Shown here: positions 1 to 5,126 of the stretch, piece after piece
Numbering within the stretch: position 1 is the first letter of the stretch
How the letters are laid out: each line of letters starts with the position of its first letter
Assembly (NCBI GenBank): GCA_017431185.1
Contig: JAFRLP010000101.1
Coordinates: forward strand, 1 to 7,029
Reading direction: 5' to 3'
Origin: Victivallales bacterium
GTDB lineage: Bacteria > Verrucomicrobiota > Lentisphaeria > Oligosphaerales > Oligosphaeraceae
Length of the DNA: 7,029 nt
Position numbers and translations under genes: made by a program
The notes under the pieces: generated by a model
The model's database searches: none
What the model saw: the letters and a program-made list of their open reading frames with translations, nothing else
Told to the model about the DNA's origin: nothing

Positions 1-62
1 GCCGACAAAGGAATAGACGCAGGAATGAGCCATGCTGCCCATGTCATTCTGTTTTTACAAGT
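1..62 (+). other. Left-edge sequence, possibly the end of another reading frame
   Basis: The first bases translate in phase with position 1 as ADKGIDAGMSHAAHVILF, which has a protein-like look, but the frame continues into low-complexity residues and stops at 148-150. I do not recognise it. It differs in phase from the exonuclease remnant that follows, so a junction may lie around 60-100. It is too short to call a gene. Confidence 0.2.
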
Positions 63-666
63 GAATCACCAATCCTCCCCCGCCTCCGTCTGGAATCAGT
101 CTTCCGAGTCCAGGCAATCGTCAGCCAGAAGGACTTCGGCTTCACCCTGAAGCTGCAGAAGTCGGTCTGGACACCCCCCACCGCCTCCGCTCTGCTGGAC
201 GGCGGCGTCTCCGAGGCGACCGTCCGCGCCGCCTACTGCGACGTCCCCTGCCAGATCCGCCTGGACTGGTTCTCGCCGGAGCACGGCATCGTGGACCTCA
301 AGACCTGCGGCTCCCTCAAGTGGTTCGAGGGCGAATGTAGATGCGAGTGAAGCGAAGCGGATAGCCAAGAACGTGGCGGCCCTAGGTGCGAAGCGACAAC
401 GTGTATGCAAGCACTTCGGATACATCTACCAGATGGCATTCTACCGTGCCGTCCTGCGCGAGGCGACGGGCGAGAACGTGCCAGTCCACCTAGTCGCCGT
501 GGAGAAGAACGAGCCGTTCAGCACAGGCGTGTGGGAAATCGTTGGGGAAGTCCTTGACCAGGCCGAGGATGTCAACAAGGCCGCGCCTGCCCGCTACCGC
601 AAGTGCCTCTACACCGGCCACTGGCCGACAGGCTACGAGGACACGCGCATCATCTCATCCCTATAA
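60..666 (+). pseudogene. Phage PD-(D/E)XK exonuclease-like gene (DUF3799/RecE/YqaJ-type), frameshifted
   Basis: This family supplies the 5'-3' exonuclease of phage recombination modules, making single-stranded DNA for an annealing or recombinase partner. One frame (codons in phase with 258-260, to the stop at 348-350) reads CQIRLDWF, then GIVDLKTC and LKWFEGE: the conserved Arg-Leu-Asp and the Asp-x-Lys part of the nuclease core. Homology then continues in another frame (about 337-666) with FGYIYQMAFYRAV (the Gln-x-x-x-Tyr-type motif), VHLVAVEK and WPTGYED, the usual C-terminal half. Dropping one base near 336 joins the halves into a continuous protein; otherwise about 70 bp has been inserted between tgt 336 and tgc 406. 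The 5' end is uncertain: the frame is open to the window edge, but family-like sequence starts only around 100. The gene lies 20 bp before an ATPase fragment, the normal phage order. It is broken as written, unless the indel is a sequencing error. Confidence 0.72.
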
Positions 667-686
667 CCCACAAGGAGAACAGCACC

Positions 687-824
687 ATGTCACTGCTTAG
701 CACCATCGCCAAGGGAAAGGAGAACCGCCCGCCCCTCCTGTTCGTGTACGGCCAGGAGGGAGTCGGCAAGAGCCTCTTCAGCGCCTCCGCGCCAACCCCG
801 GTCTTCGGCCAGACCGTGGACGGT
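687..824 (+). pseudogene. Phage Sak4/RecA-like ATP-binding protein, 5' fragment (AAA_24 type)
   Basis: Proteins of this type are phage recombination ATPases working beside the PD-(D/E)XK exonuclease. The fragment starts at ATG 687, with a good ribosome binding site (aaggag, 672-677) 9 bases upstream. It reads MSLLSTIAKGKENRPPLLFV followed by the Walker A P-loop GQEGVGKS (residues 22-29) and SAPTPVFGQTVDG, where family members normally have an Asp-Gly after the second strand. After codon 46 the likeness stops abruptly; full-length relatives are usually over 200 residues and carry a Walker B further on. The frame stays open to the TAA at 1158-1160, so a chimeric product of about 157 residues could be made, but its last two-thirds look non-native. 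The gene is truncated by a deletion or insertion junction near 824. It could not act as an ATPase without the missing core. Confidence 0.68.
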
Positions 825-957
825 GCATTCCATCATCGCGAGCAACCTCCCGCCGCTCCTTTCGCTCGGCGTGATGAAGGGAAGCATGCCGTTTTCCTGG
901 GAGGAACAGAGGAAAGGGGTTCAAAAATTCGTTCAAGTGCTCCACCATTCAGACTGA
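823..957 (+). pseudogene. Unassigned coding-like fragment (possible C-terminal scrap)
   Basis: Immediately after the ATPase homology stops, a different frame reads a protein-like 44 residues, including LPPLLSLGVMKGSMPFSWEE and then KGVQKFVQVL, ending at TGA 955-957. It has no start codon with a ribosome binding site of its own and I do not recognise the family. The simplest reading is the 3' end of another gene joined to the truncated ATPase by a deletion. It may also be chance open frame. Confidence 0.25.
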
Positions 958-1129
958 GAATGCGCCATGAAGTCCAACCCACTTCACGGGGCTTGTCATT
1001 TCTGCCTAATCTCCCTCAAAAAAAGCGACTTGTGACTTTCTCTCCTGGCTTTCTCTCGGCCACCAAGAGAACGCAAAATACCCCCGAAAACGCCCGTATG
1101 CTTGGAAAACCCAAACGAAGCGGTATATT
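958..1129. other. Stretch without a recognisable gene
   Basis: Short frames only, with no ribosome binding site. The chimeric tail of the truncated ATPase frame passes through here on the plus strand, with an unnatural residue composition. On the minus strand a TATAAT-like string lies near 1126-1134 (read as complement), which could be a -10 element but has no gene to serve. A weak 6-bp inverted repeat (ttctct/agagaa) lies near 1051-1071. Nothing here can be supported as functional. Confidence 0.4.
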
Positions 1130-1171
1130 ATATTCCAAAGTGAGGTGGATATCCACATAAAAATGGAATAT
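1130..1171. repeat. Two-tier symmetric dyad (12-bp palindrome inside 8-bp inverted arms)
   Basis: A perfect 12-bp palindrome, gtggatatccac (1145-1156), is flanked at exactly 7 bases on each side by atattcca (1130-1137) and its complement tggaatat (1164-1171). The 7-base spacers (aagtgag and ataaaaa) are not complementary. The whole is one symmetric 42-bp object at the boundary between the phage remnants and the AT-rich fragment. It could be an operator for a dimeric or tetrameric DNA-binding protein, or a recombination site. Confidence 0.5.
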
Positions 1172-1271
1172 TTATGATGTTGATTTAGAAAAAATAAAGC
1201 ATCCGTATAGCTTGGATAAGAATTATGATGTTAAAGATATGATTAATATTATGTTAAAATTGAGAAAGTGA
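1161..1271 (+). pseudogene. C-terminal tail of an AT-rich gene, N-terminus missing
   Basis: This frame reads 36 residues, including WNIYDVDLEKIKHPYSLDKN and then DVKDMINIMLKLRK, ending at TGA 1269-1271. The sequence is protein-like: charged, no rare residues, with a plausible C-terminal helix. A TAA at 1158-1160 lies directly upstream in frame and no start codon with a ribosome binding site is available, so it is probably the last codons of a deleted gene. Its A+T-rich codons contrast with the flanking DNA and point to a different origin. I cannot name the family. Confidence 0.4.
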
Positions 1272-1575
1272 CGTCTGGTGCAAATATTCATCCAAGGTCT
1301 CCGAATGACTGTCCATCGGGCATTCCTGGAGTGGCTTGAAAGTTTTTTTTCGTCCGAATCCATAAGTATAAAACCTCCCATCAACCGCGCCAATCCCGCG
1401 CCACACGATTGCAAACCGCCGAAGAGAGTGTAGAAATCGGCTCCTGAAAAGACATAATTCCCGCCAAAAACAGAGAATCCCAAACATCGTCCGAATGCGA
1501 TGACGCTGGCGGAAAATTGGAACTGGAATCCCGAAGAAATGTTTTTCCCGCAGTCTCTGTGGAGACCTGCCAATC
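1272..1575. other. About 300 bases with no convincing gene
   Basis: Two minus-strand frames stay open for more than 230 bases here, but neither has a ribosome binding site, a recognisable motif or a natural residue composition. The plus frame that runs into the nuclease gene from ATG 1500 gives a low-likelihood N-terminus. This may be decayed coding DNA. It serves as the upstream region of the DUF1016 gene. Confidence 0.4.
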
Positions 1576-1588
1576 TGTATGCTATATT
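1560..1588 (+). promoter_or_regulatory. Candidate extended -10 promoter for the DUF1016 gene
   Basis: TGC followed by TATATT (1580-1588) matches an extended -10 element. A weak -35 match (tggaga, 1560-1565; 4 of 6 to TTGACA) lies 17 bases upstream. Transcription from here would place the 24-bp palindrome at 1624-1647 in the 5' leader RNA. This is pattern matching only; a second TATGAT string at 1686-1691 is an alternative -10. Confidence 0.28.
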
Positions 1589-1623
1589 ATCAAAATGTTA
1601 CGTTTTTTTCAAGATGATTTTGG

Positions 1624-1647
1624 ATTTTGGACGCATGCGTCCAAAAT
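1624..1647. repeat. Perfect 24-bp palindrome upstream of the DUF1016 gene
   Basis: The half-site attttggacgca (1624-1635) is followed without a gap by its exact reverse complement (1636-1647). It ends 68 bases before the chosen start codon. The outer part, attttggac/gtccaaaat, recurs at the palindrome inside the coding sequence at 2033-2059. As DNA it could be an operator or a recognition site for the encoded nuclease; as RNA it could form a hairpin in the leader. Confidence 0.85.
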
Positions 1648-1715
1648 TGGTTTTGCGGTTACAAACGCAGATGCCCTTTTTGGGGTATGATGATTGTTTG
1701 ATAAGGATAAGCACA

Positions 1716-2795
1716 ATGTCTGGAGATAGGCAAATGGATACACCGTTCAGTCAGGAAATCTTATACGTTAGTAGCAATGACCTGCTTGCGGACTCGCGCA
1801 TCATCATCGAGACTGCCCGCAGTTTCGCCTATAAGGCCATCAATGTCGCTCTGGTCCAGCGGAACTGGCTGTTGGGGCGGCGGATTGCGGAAGAGCATTT
1901 GGAGGAGAATGGCCACGCTGAATATGGAAAGCAGGTCATCCAGACATTGGCAAGCCAGCTGACGGCGGAATATGGAGGTGGCATCGATTTCAGCAGCCTC
2001 TACAAATATCTGCGATTCTACAAGCTTTTTCCAATTTTGGACACACTGTGTCCAAAATTAGGTAACATATTGAGTTGGAGCCATTATCGAGTTCTTTTGC
2101 AGGTCAACGACCAGGATGCTAGAACTTGGTATCTGAACGAAGCATCGGAGCAGACTTGGGGTGTTCGGACGCTTCAGAGGAACATCTCCTCGCAATATTA
2201 CCAGAGAATGCTGATGTCCCAGCACAAGGATGTGGTCAAGAAGGAGATGCTGGAAATCACGCAGCCTCTGCAAGACCGTCTGGAGTTCATCAAGAATCCA
2301 GTCATCGCCGAGTTTCTCGGCATGAGCCAGAACACAGACTTCACCGAGACGGAGCTGGAGCGGGCCATCTTGAACAACATTCAGAGATTCCTGATGGAAC
2401 TCGGCAAAGGCTATGCCTTCGTGGCACGCCAGCAGCATATCCATACGGAAAAGGAAGACTACTTCATCGATCTGGTATTCTACAATTTCATTCTTAAATG
2501 CTTCGTGTTGGTTGACTTGAAAACCTCGAAGATAACGCATCAGGATGTCGGGCAAATGGATATGTACATCCGTATGTACGATGCCTTGAAGCGAACAGAG
2601 GGGGATAACCCGACTATGGGCATCATCCTTTGCGCGGACACCGATTCGGACATTGCCAAGTTCTCCATTTTGCACGGGAACGAACAGCTTTTTGCCTCGA
2701 AATATGTGCTGTATCTGCCCAGCGAGGCGGAACTGCGTGCCGAAATTGAAACACAGAAGGAGATTTTTCTGGAACAGCACCAGAAAGATGGATAA
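1716..2795 (+). CDS. DUF1016/YhcG family PD-(D/E)XK nuclease domain protein
   Basis: This 359-residue protein has the two-part architecture of the YhcG (DUF1016) family: an N-terminal helical DNA-binding-like domain (about 22-165, including WLLGRRIAEE, YGKQVIQTLA and LSWSHYRVLLQV) and a C-terminal PD-(D/E)XK nuclease domain (about 180-345). Visible core residues are Asp252 in YFIDLVFYN, Asp267-x-Lys269 in VLVDLKT, and Gln280/Tyr284 in GQMDMY, so the active site looks intact. The family's role is not settled; members are common in mobile and accessory DNA and are presumed to bind or cut nucleic acid. I chose ATG 1716 because aagga (1703-1707) sits 8 bases upstream; ATG 1734 is also possible, and the longer frame from 1500 adds an unnatural N-terminus. 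A palindrome lies 5' and a related one encodes residues 106-115. The next gene starts 11 bases after the stop. Confidence 0.9.
   Translation: MSGDRQMDTPFSQEILYVSSNDLLADSRIIIETARSFAYKAINVALVQRNWLLGRRIAEEHLEENGHAEYGKQVIQTLASQLTAEYGGGIDFSSLYKYLRFYKLFPILDTLCPKLGNILSWSHYRVLLQVNDQDARTWYLNEASEQTWGVRTLQRNISSQYYQRMLMSQHKDVVKKEMLEITQPLQDRLEFIKNPVIAEFLGMSQNTDFTETELERAILNNIQRFLMELGKGYAFVARQQHIHTEKEDYFIDLVFYNFILKCFVLVDLKTSKITHQDVGQMDMYIRMYDALKRTEGDNPTMGIILCADTDSDIAKFSILHGNEQLFASKYVLYLPSEAELRAEIETQKEIFLEQHQKDG
2033..2059. repeat. 27-bp palindrome inside the DUF1016 coding sequence
   Basis: The arm aattttggacaca (2033-2045) and its exact complement (2047-2059) flank a single central c. It encodes residues 106-115 (PILDTLCPKL), just before the conserved LSWSHYR segment. 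The outer nine bases of each arm match the palindrome at 1624-1647. Perfect symmetry in a coding sequence, sharing sequence with the leader, is unlikely to come from protein constraint alone. Confidence 0.85.
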
Positions 2796-2806
2796 GTGAA
2801 TTAAAT

Positions 2807-3685
2807 ATGAATAGTTTGAAGACATTGCTCCAAAGCAACGGCAAATGGATGAAAGCAGCCAAGTGGGTTCTCATCTTGGGTTGCTGGCTATTGGTTTTGA
2901 GTCTTCTGGGACGTGCCGCCTACTATGCGTATGAGCAGGAGTTTCTGAAGGTCGGCCCAGCCAGAATCGTCGGCGCGAGGAATGTCATATACTGCGAGGC
3001 AGGCGGTTTTATGTACACGAACCCAGGCGCAATGATGGGGCTGCATCTACGATGCTTCTCCATTCTGTTCGGCATCGCTCTGCTGACGGCTGGCTTGGCT
3101 ACTGTATCGATCAGGCTTTGGAAATGGCTTGCCTGGAGGAGAGTCTGCTCAAGACTCATTCCGATTCTCTTTGGCATTGTGATGATTCTCGCATTCCTCT
3201 ATCTGGCAGTGCTGTGCGTCTGGGAATTGGCACTTTGCTGGCTAGCCGTTCTGATTTGCGCGAGATTTGCCCCCAAATGGTCTTCCAAAGGCATTTTCAC
3301 GATTGCGGTCCTGATTGCAGTCATTGCTCTCATGGGATTTTGCCGGATGGAATTGGAAAGCACTGAACGAATGTACGAAGCCTTCTGGAACGATGCAAAA
3401 CACTGCGTCACGGTGGAGGATTTCATCGCACGATATGATGCGCCCGTCCTTGTTCGCCGACATCTTTCCGAAGACGACAAAAAGTGGTTTTACGACCTGG
3501 CGAATTTTGACTCCTCCCATTGGCTGTCAGGCAAGAACCTGTATGGTTTCGTCTCACCCAACATACCTTACATTCTTCTCCTGCCATGGTTTGACGATGA
3601 CGGCAAAAGAGCCGCTCTCGCCTGGTGTGACCTTACGCCAGAACGCCAAGCATATATCACCGAAAGAACTCCTAAAACTGAATAG
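2807..3685 (+). CDS. Hypothetical multi-pass membrane protein with soluble C-terminal domain
   Basis: I do not recognise this 292-residue protein. About five hydrophobic segments are visible: residues 19-41, 83-103, 117-138, 139-153 and 162-179, with arginine/lysine-rich loops at 103-116 and 153-161. A loop of about 40 residues between the first two segments contains YCEAGGFMYTNPG. The C-terminal 110 residues are polar and rich in Asp, Glu and Trp (for example HLSEDDKKWFYDLANFD), ending in a probable soluble domain. ATG 2807 lies 11 bases after the nuclease stop and has only a weak ribosome binding site, suggesting translation coupled to the gene before it; ATG 2849 is an alternative that begins just before the first membrane segment. 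With the next genes it forms a compact plus-strand run. An immunity or other accessory role is possible but unproven. Confidence 0.72.
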   Translation: MNSLKTLLQSNGKWMKAAKWVLILGCWLLVLSLLGRAAYYAYEQEFLKVGPARIVGARNVIYCEAGGFMYTNPGAMMGLHLRCFSILFGIALLTAGLATVSIRLWKWLAWRRVCSRLIPILFGIVMILAFLYLAVLCVWELALCWLAVLICARFAPKWSSKGIFTIAVLIAVIALMGFCRMELESTERMYEAFWNDAKHCVTVEDFIARYDAPVLVRRHLSEDDKKWFYDLANFDSSHWLSGKNLYGFVSPNIPYILLLPWFDDDGKRAALAWCDLTPERQAYITERTPKTE

Positions 3686-3690
3686 GTAAG

Positions 3691-3786
3691 ATGAAGCACC
3701 TCCTCCGCAGACTCTTCTTCTGGGACGCGCCCACGCTGGGAACGGTTGACATCATCGCGAACAAAGGGGCAATTGATGGACATTGA
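3691..3786 (+). CDS. Small 31-codon reading frame, possibly a truncated gene start
   Basis: ATG 3691 follows an aggt-type ribosome binding site (3684-3687), 5 bases after the previous stop. The product reads MKHLLRRLFFWDAPTLGTVD and then IIANKGAIDGH. A basic N-terminus followed by LFFWDAP resembles the start of a membrane protein, but there is no membrane segment after it. The frame overlaps the next gene's start by 11 bases. It could be a true small protein, a coupling leader, or the remnant of a gene truncated when the neighbour was acquired. There is no direct evidence that it is translated. Confidence 0.4.
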   Translation: MKHLLRRLFFWDAPTLGTVDIIANKGAIDGH

Positions 3787-4435
3787 CACGTTTCTCATCT
3801 TTTTGCTGATTGGAATGATTGCGGGCGGTTACTGGCTCTGCAAGATCAAGCGCGAGGAGATTCTTCTGCTTGTCTTGACAGTGTTTTGGGGATCTGCGGC
3901 GATTTATTCCACGGTGAACGAAACCCAATTGAACTGCGCAAAGACAAATAGAGAGAAAGCCCTTCAGCATTGTGCGATCATGCTGAAGGCAGGCGAACAG
4001 GCACGGCTTCAGAAGAAACTGACGGCCTTTCTTGAAACACCAGAAAGAAGCAGAAAGGCGGCGACGCTAGCCCGCGCCTTTGCGGAATCACTCGGAGTGG
4101 ACTCAAGTCCCGAATGGTCATTTCCCTCCATTGTCTGGGCAAGCATATTGGCGTTTTTGGCGGGAGTCTGGTATGCGATGCGTCATTTCCAGGTGAAAAG
4201 CATTTTCCGCAGAGTATATCTTGCAACGCTATCCGTTCTTGCGTTAGGCACACTTTGCTTGATTTACGTGGGAACTGCGGTTCAAAATGGCTATGCCAGA
4301 CGAGGAATCATCACTGACCTTGAGCGTCTCAACAATGCGGTTTCCCAGCCTCAGATTCATCCTCAATTACTGCGTCATTTGGAGCATCCGCAAATGGAAG
4401 GATGGTGGTATCTCCCCAACAACTTCACAGAATGA
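3776..4435 (+). CDS. Hypothetical four-helix membrane protein
   Basis: I do not recognise this 219-residue protein. It has four hydrophobic segments: residues 5-22, 29-47, 117-135 and 147-168. Between the second and third lies a soluble stretch of about 70 residues rich in Lys, Arg, Gln and Ala (AGEQARLQKKLTAFLETPE), probably helical and possibly coiled-coil. The C-terminal 50 residues are polar. ATG 3776 is preferred over the in-frame TTG 3746 because aaagggg (3763-3769) is placed 6 bases upstream and the protein then opens directly into a membrane segment. It overlaps the 31-codon frame before it and is followed after 19 bases by the next gene. Its general plan, membrane helices around a charged helical loop, is like that of many accessory membrane proteins, including some immunity proteins, but no specific function is supported. 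Confidence 0.72.
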   Translation: MDIDTFLIFLLIGMIAGGYWLCKIKREEILLLVLTVFWGSAAIYSTVNETQLNCAKTNREKALQHCAIMLKAGEQARLQKKLTAFLETPERSRKAATLARAFAESLGVDSSPEWSFPSIVWASILAFLAGVWYAMRHFQVKSIFRRVYLATLSVLALGTLCLIYVGTAVQNGYARRGIITDLERLNNAVSQPQIHPQLLRHLEHPQMEGWWYLPNNFTE

Positions 4436-4458
4436 CGAATGAAGCGATGAACAAATGA
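4432..4458 (+). other. 8-codon bridging frame with ATGA overlaps on both sides
   Basis: ATG 4432 overlaps the stop of the membrane gene (TGA 4433-4435). The frame reads MTNEAMNK and stops at TGA 4456-4458, overlapping ATG 4455 of the next gene. Such stop-start overlaps let a terminating ribosome restart, which would compensate for the weak ribosome binding site of the next gene. It may equally be an accident or the trace of a one-base frameshift at the start of the next gene. Confidence 0.3.
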
Positions 4459-5039
4459 CAAGTGCGAATATGATTCCATTGGGTTACTACATCGTCAGGA
4501 AATCAGGAAAGAAGCCAAGGCCCGCCTTGGTCTCGCCCGACTATTTGACGGTGGCCGGTTGCCTCTGCGAAGGCGTCATTCCTGGCCTTGAATCGGCTCC
4601 GTTCGACGGGGAGGATATTGCGCGAGAATGGGACTTGTCTCCGCGCGATGCCAGACGTCTTTATGATTTCGGACAGGAGCATTGTATGCGGATCAACTAC
4701 GAACTGTTCCACATCTTCCTTGACTATGACACCCCTGCGTGCATCTGCCGCGAGTTCTTCAAGGGACGGGACGATGTGCTGATTATCGGCCTGTGCTCCA
4801 ACGACACGCATTTTCTGGAATCGCCAGGAATCAGCGCGGTGGCGCCTCTTCCCGAGAACGCGACGCTTCTTGGTTGGGACTTGTATGAGTTCGGCGACTA
4901 TGTCTATGCCCCCCATTCAGCCGATTTTGACGATTTTCAGCCCTTCGCGATGCCCTATGGTTTTCGCTGCAAACTTTTGTGCATTGTGCCAAAACTTTGC
5001 AGTTTGCGGCGAAATGGCGCTTCAAGTCGCCATTTTTAG
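4455..5039 (+). CDS. Hypothetical soluble protein, C-terminus probably replaced
   Basis: This 194-residue protein matches no family I know. It is soluble and acidic in its centre (FDGEDIAREWDLSPRDARRL), with alternating hydrophobic strands (DDVLIIGLCS) and an aromatic/acidic end (LGWDLYEFGDYVY). There is no signal peptide or membrane segment. It follows the four-helix membrane gene by 19 bases and is probably co-transcribed. The last ~23 residues, from about position 4967, are encoded by a palindrome (4967-5002) and a terminator hairpin (5012-5037); they are Cys-, Arg- and Ser-rich and unlike the rest, so the native C-terminus was probably cut off by a rearrangement. An immunity-type role would fit the neighbourhood but is speculation. 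ATG 4470 is an alternative start. Confidence 0.65.
   Translation: MTSANMIPLGYYIVRKSGKKPRPALVSPDYLTVAGCLCEGVIPGLESAPFDGEDIAREWDLSPRDARRLYDFGQEHCMRINYELFHIFLDYDTPACICREFFKGRDDVLIIGLCSNDTHFLESPGISAVAPLPENATLLGWDLYEFGDYVYAPHSADFDDFQPFAMPYGFRCKLLCIVPKLCSLRRNGASSRHF
4967..5002. repeat. Imperfect palindrome with 13-bp arms, related to the dyad before the ATPase gene
   Basis: ctgcaaacttttg (4967-4979) pairs with caaaactttgcag (4990-5002) at 12 of 13 positions across a 10-base spacer, in which gca/tgc can pair further. The 12-mer tgcaaacttttg (4968-4979) recurs exactly at 5081-5092 in the dyad just upstream of the ATPase gene. It lies inside the 3' end of the hypothetical gene. Confidence 0.7.
5012..5037 (+). 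terminator. Probable Rho-independent terminator
   Basis: aaatggcg (5012-5019) and cgccattt (5028-5035) form a perfect 8-bp stem with an 8-base loop; the 3' arm runs into a T tract (5033-5037). It overlaps the stop codon of the hypothetical gene (tag 5037-5039) and would end the transcript from the left-hand genes before the ATPase gene. The GC core is short, so efficiency is uncertain; the A-tract 5' of the stem gives some activity in the opposite direction too. Confidence 0.55.
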
Positions 5040-5060
5040 AGGAAATCGGGAGGAAAAAAA

Positions 5061-5096
5061 ATGAATACGGTGTATATTAGTGCAAACTTTTGGTAA
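5061..5096 (+). other. 11-codon leader frame with strong Shine-Dalgarno, overlapping a dyad
   Basis: gggagg (5048-5053) lies 7 bases before ATG 5061, the best ribosome binding site in the right half of the window. The frame reads MNTVYISANFW and stops at TAA 5094-5096. Its last codons cover the left arm of the dyad at 5080-5115, and the ATPase gene begins 30 bases after its stop. It could be a regulatory leader peptide whose translation opens or blocks the hairpin, or the first codons of a gene interrupted by arrival of the ATPase unit. Confidence 0.4.
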
Positions 5097-5115
5097 CTGA
5101 TACTAAATTTTGCAC
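5080..5115. promoter_or_regulatory. Dyad immediately upstream of the AAA ATPase gene
   Basis: gtgcaaa (5080-5086) pairs with tttgcac (5109-5115). After one mismatch ttt pairs with aaa (5105-5107), and gta (5093-5095) pairs with tac (5101-5103), so a nearly continuous hairpin or operator spans the region. It contains the 12-mer shared with 4968-4979. The ATPase start codon is 11 bases beyond it and the presumed ribosome binding site (gagag, 5117-5121) touches its right end, so folding or protein binding here would affect expression. A TATATT string at 5073-5078 may be the -10 element. Confidence 0.6.
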
Positions 5116-5126
5116 CGAGAGACATC

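Noticed and set aside
1051..1071. Short inverted repeat ttctct/agagaa as a terminator
   Set aside because: Only 6 bp, no following T tract, and no gene that clearly ends there.
1223..1573. Minus-strand frames of 116 and 77 residues in the region upstream of the nuclease gene
   Set aside because: Two overlapping open frames with no ribosome binding site, unnatural composition and no motif I recognise; more likely chance or decayed DNA.
1500..1715. N-terminal extension of the DUF1016 frame from ATG 1500
   Set aside because: The 72 extra residues are rich in Trp, Phe and Met, cross the palindrome and a likely promoter, and fall outside the family domain; ATG 1716 has a proper ribosome binding site.
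2058..2825. 255-residue minus-strand frame opposite the DUF1016 gene
   Set aside because: Shadow of the nuclease coding sequence; the plus strand holds the conserved motifs.
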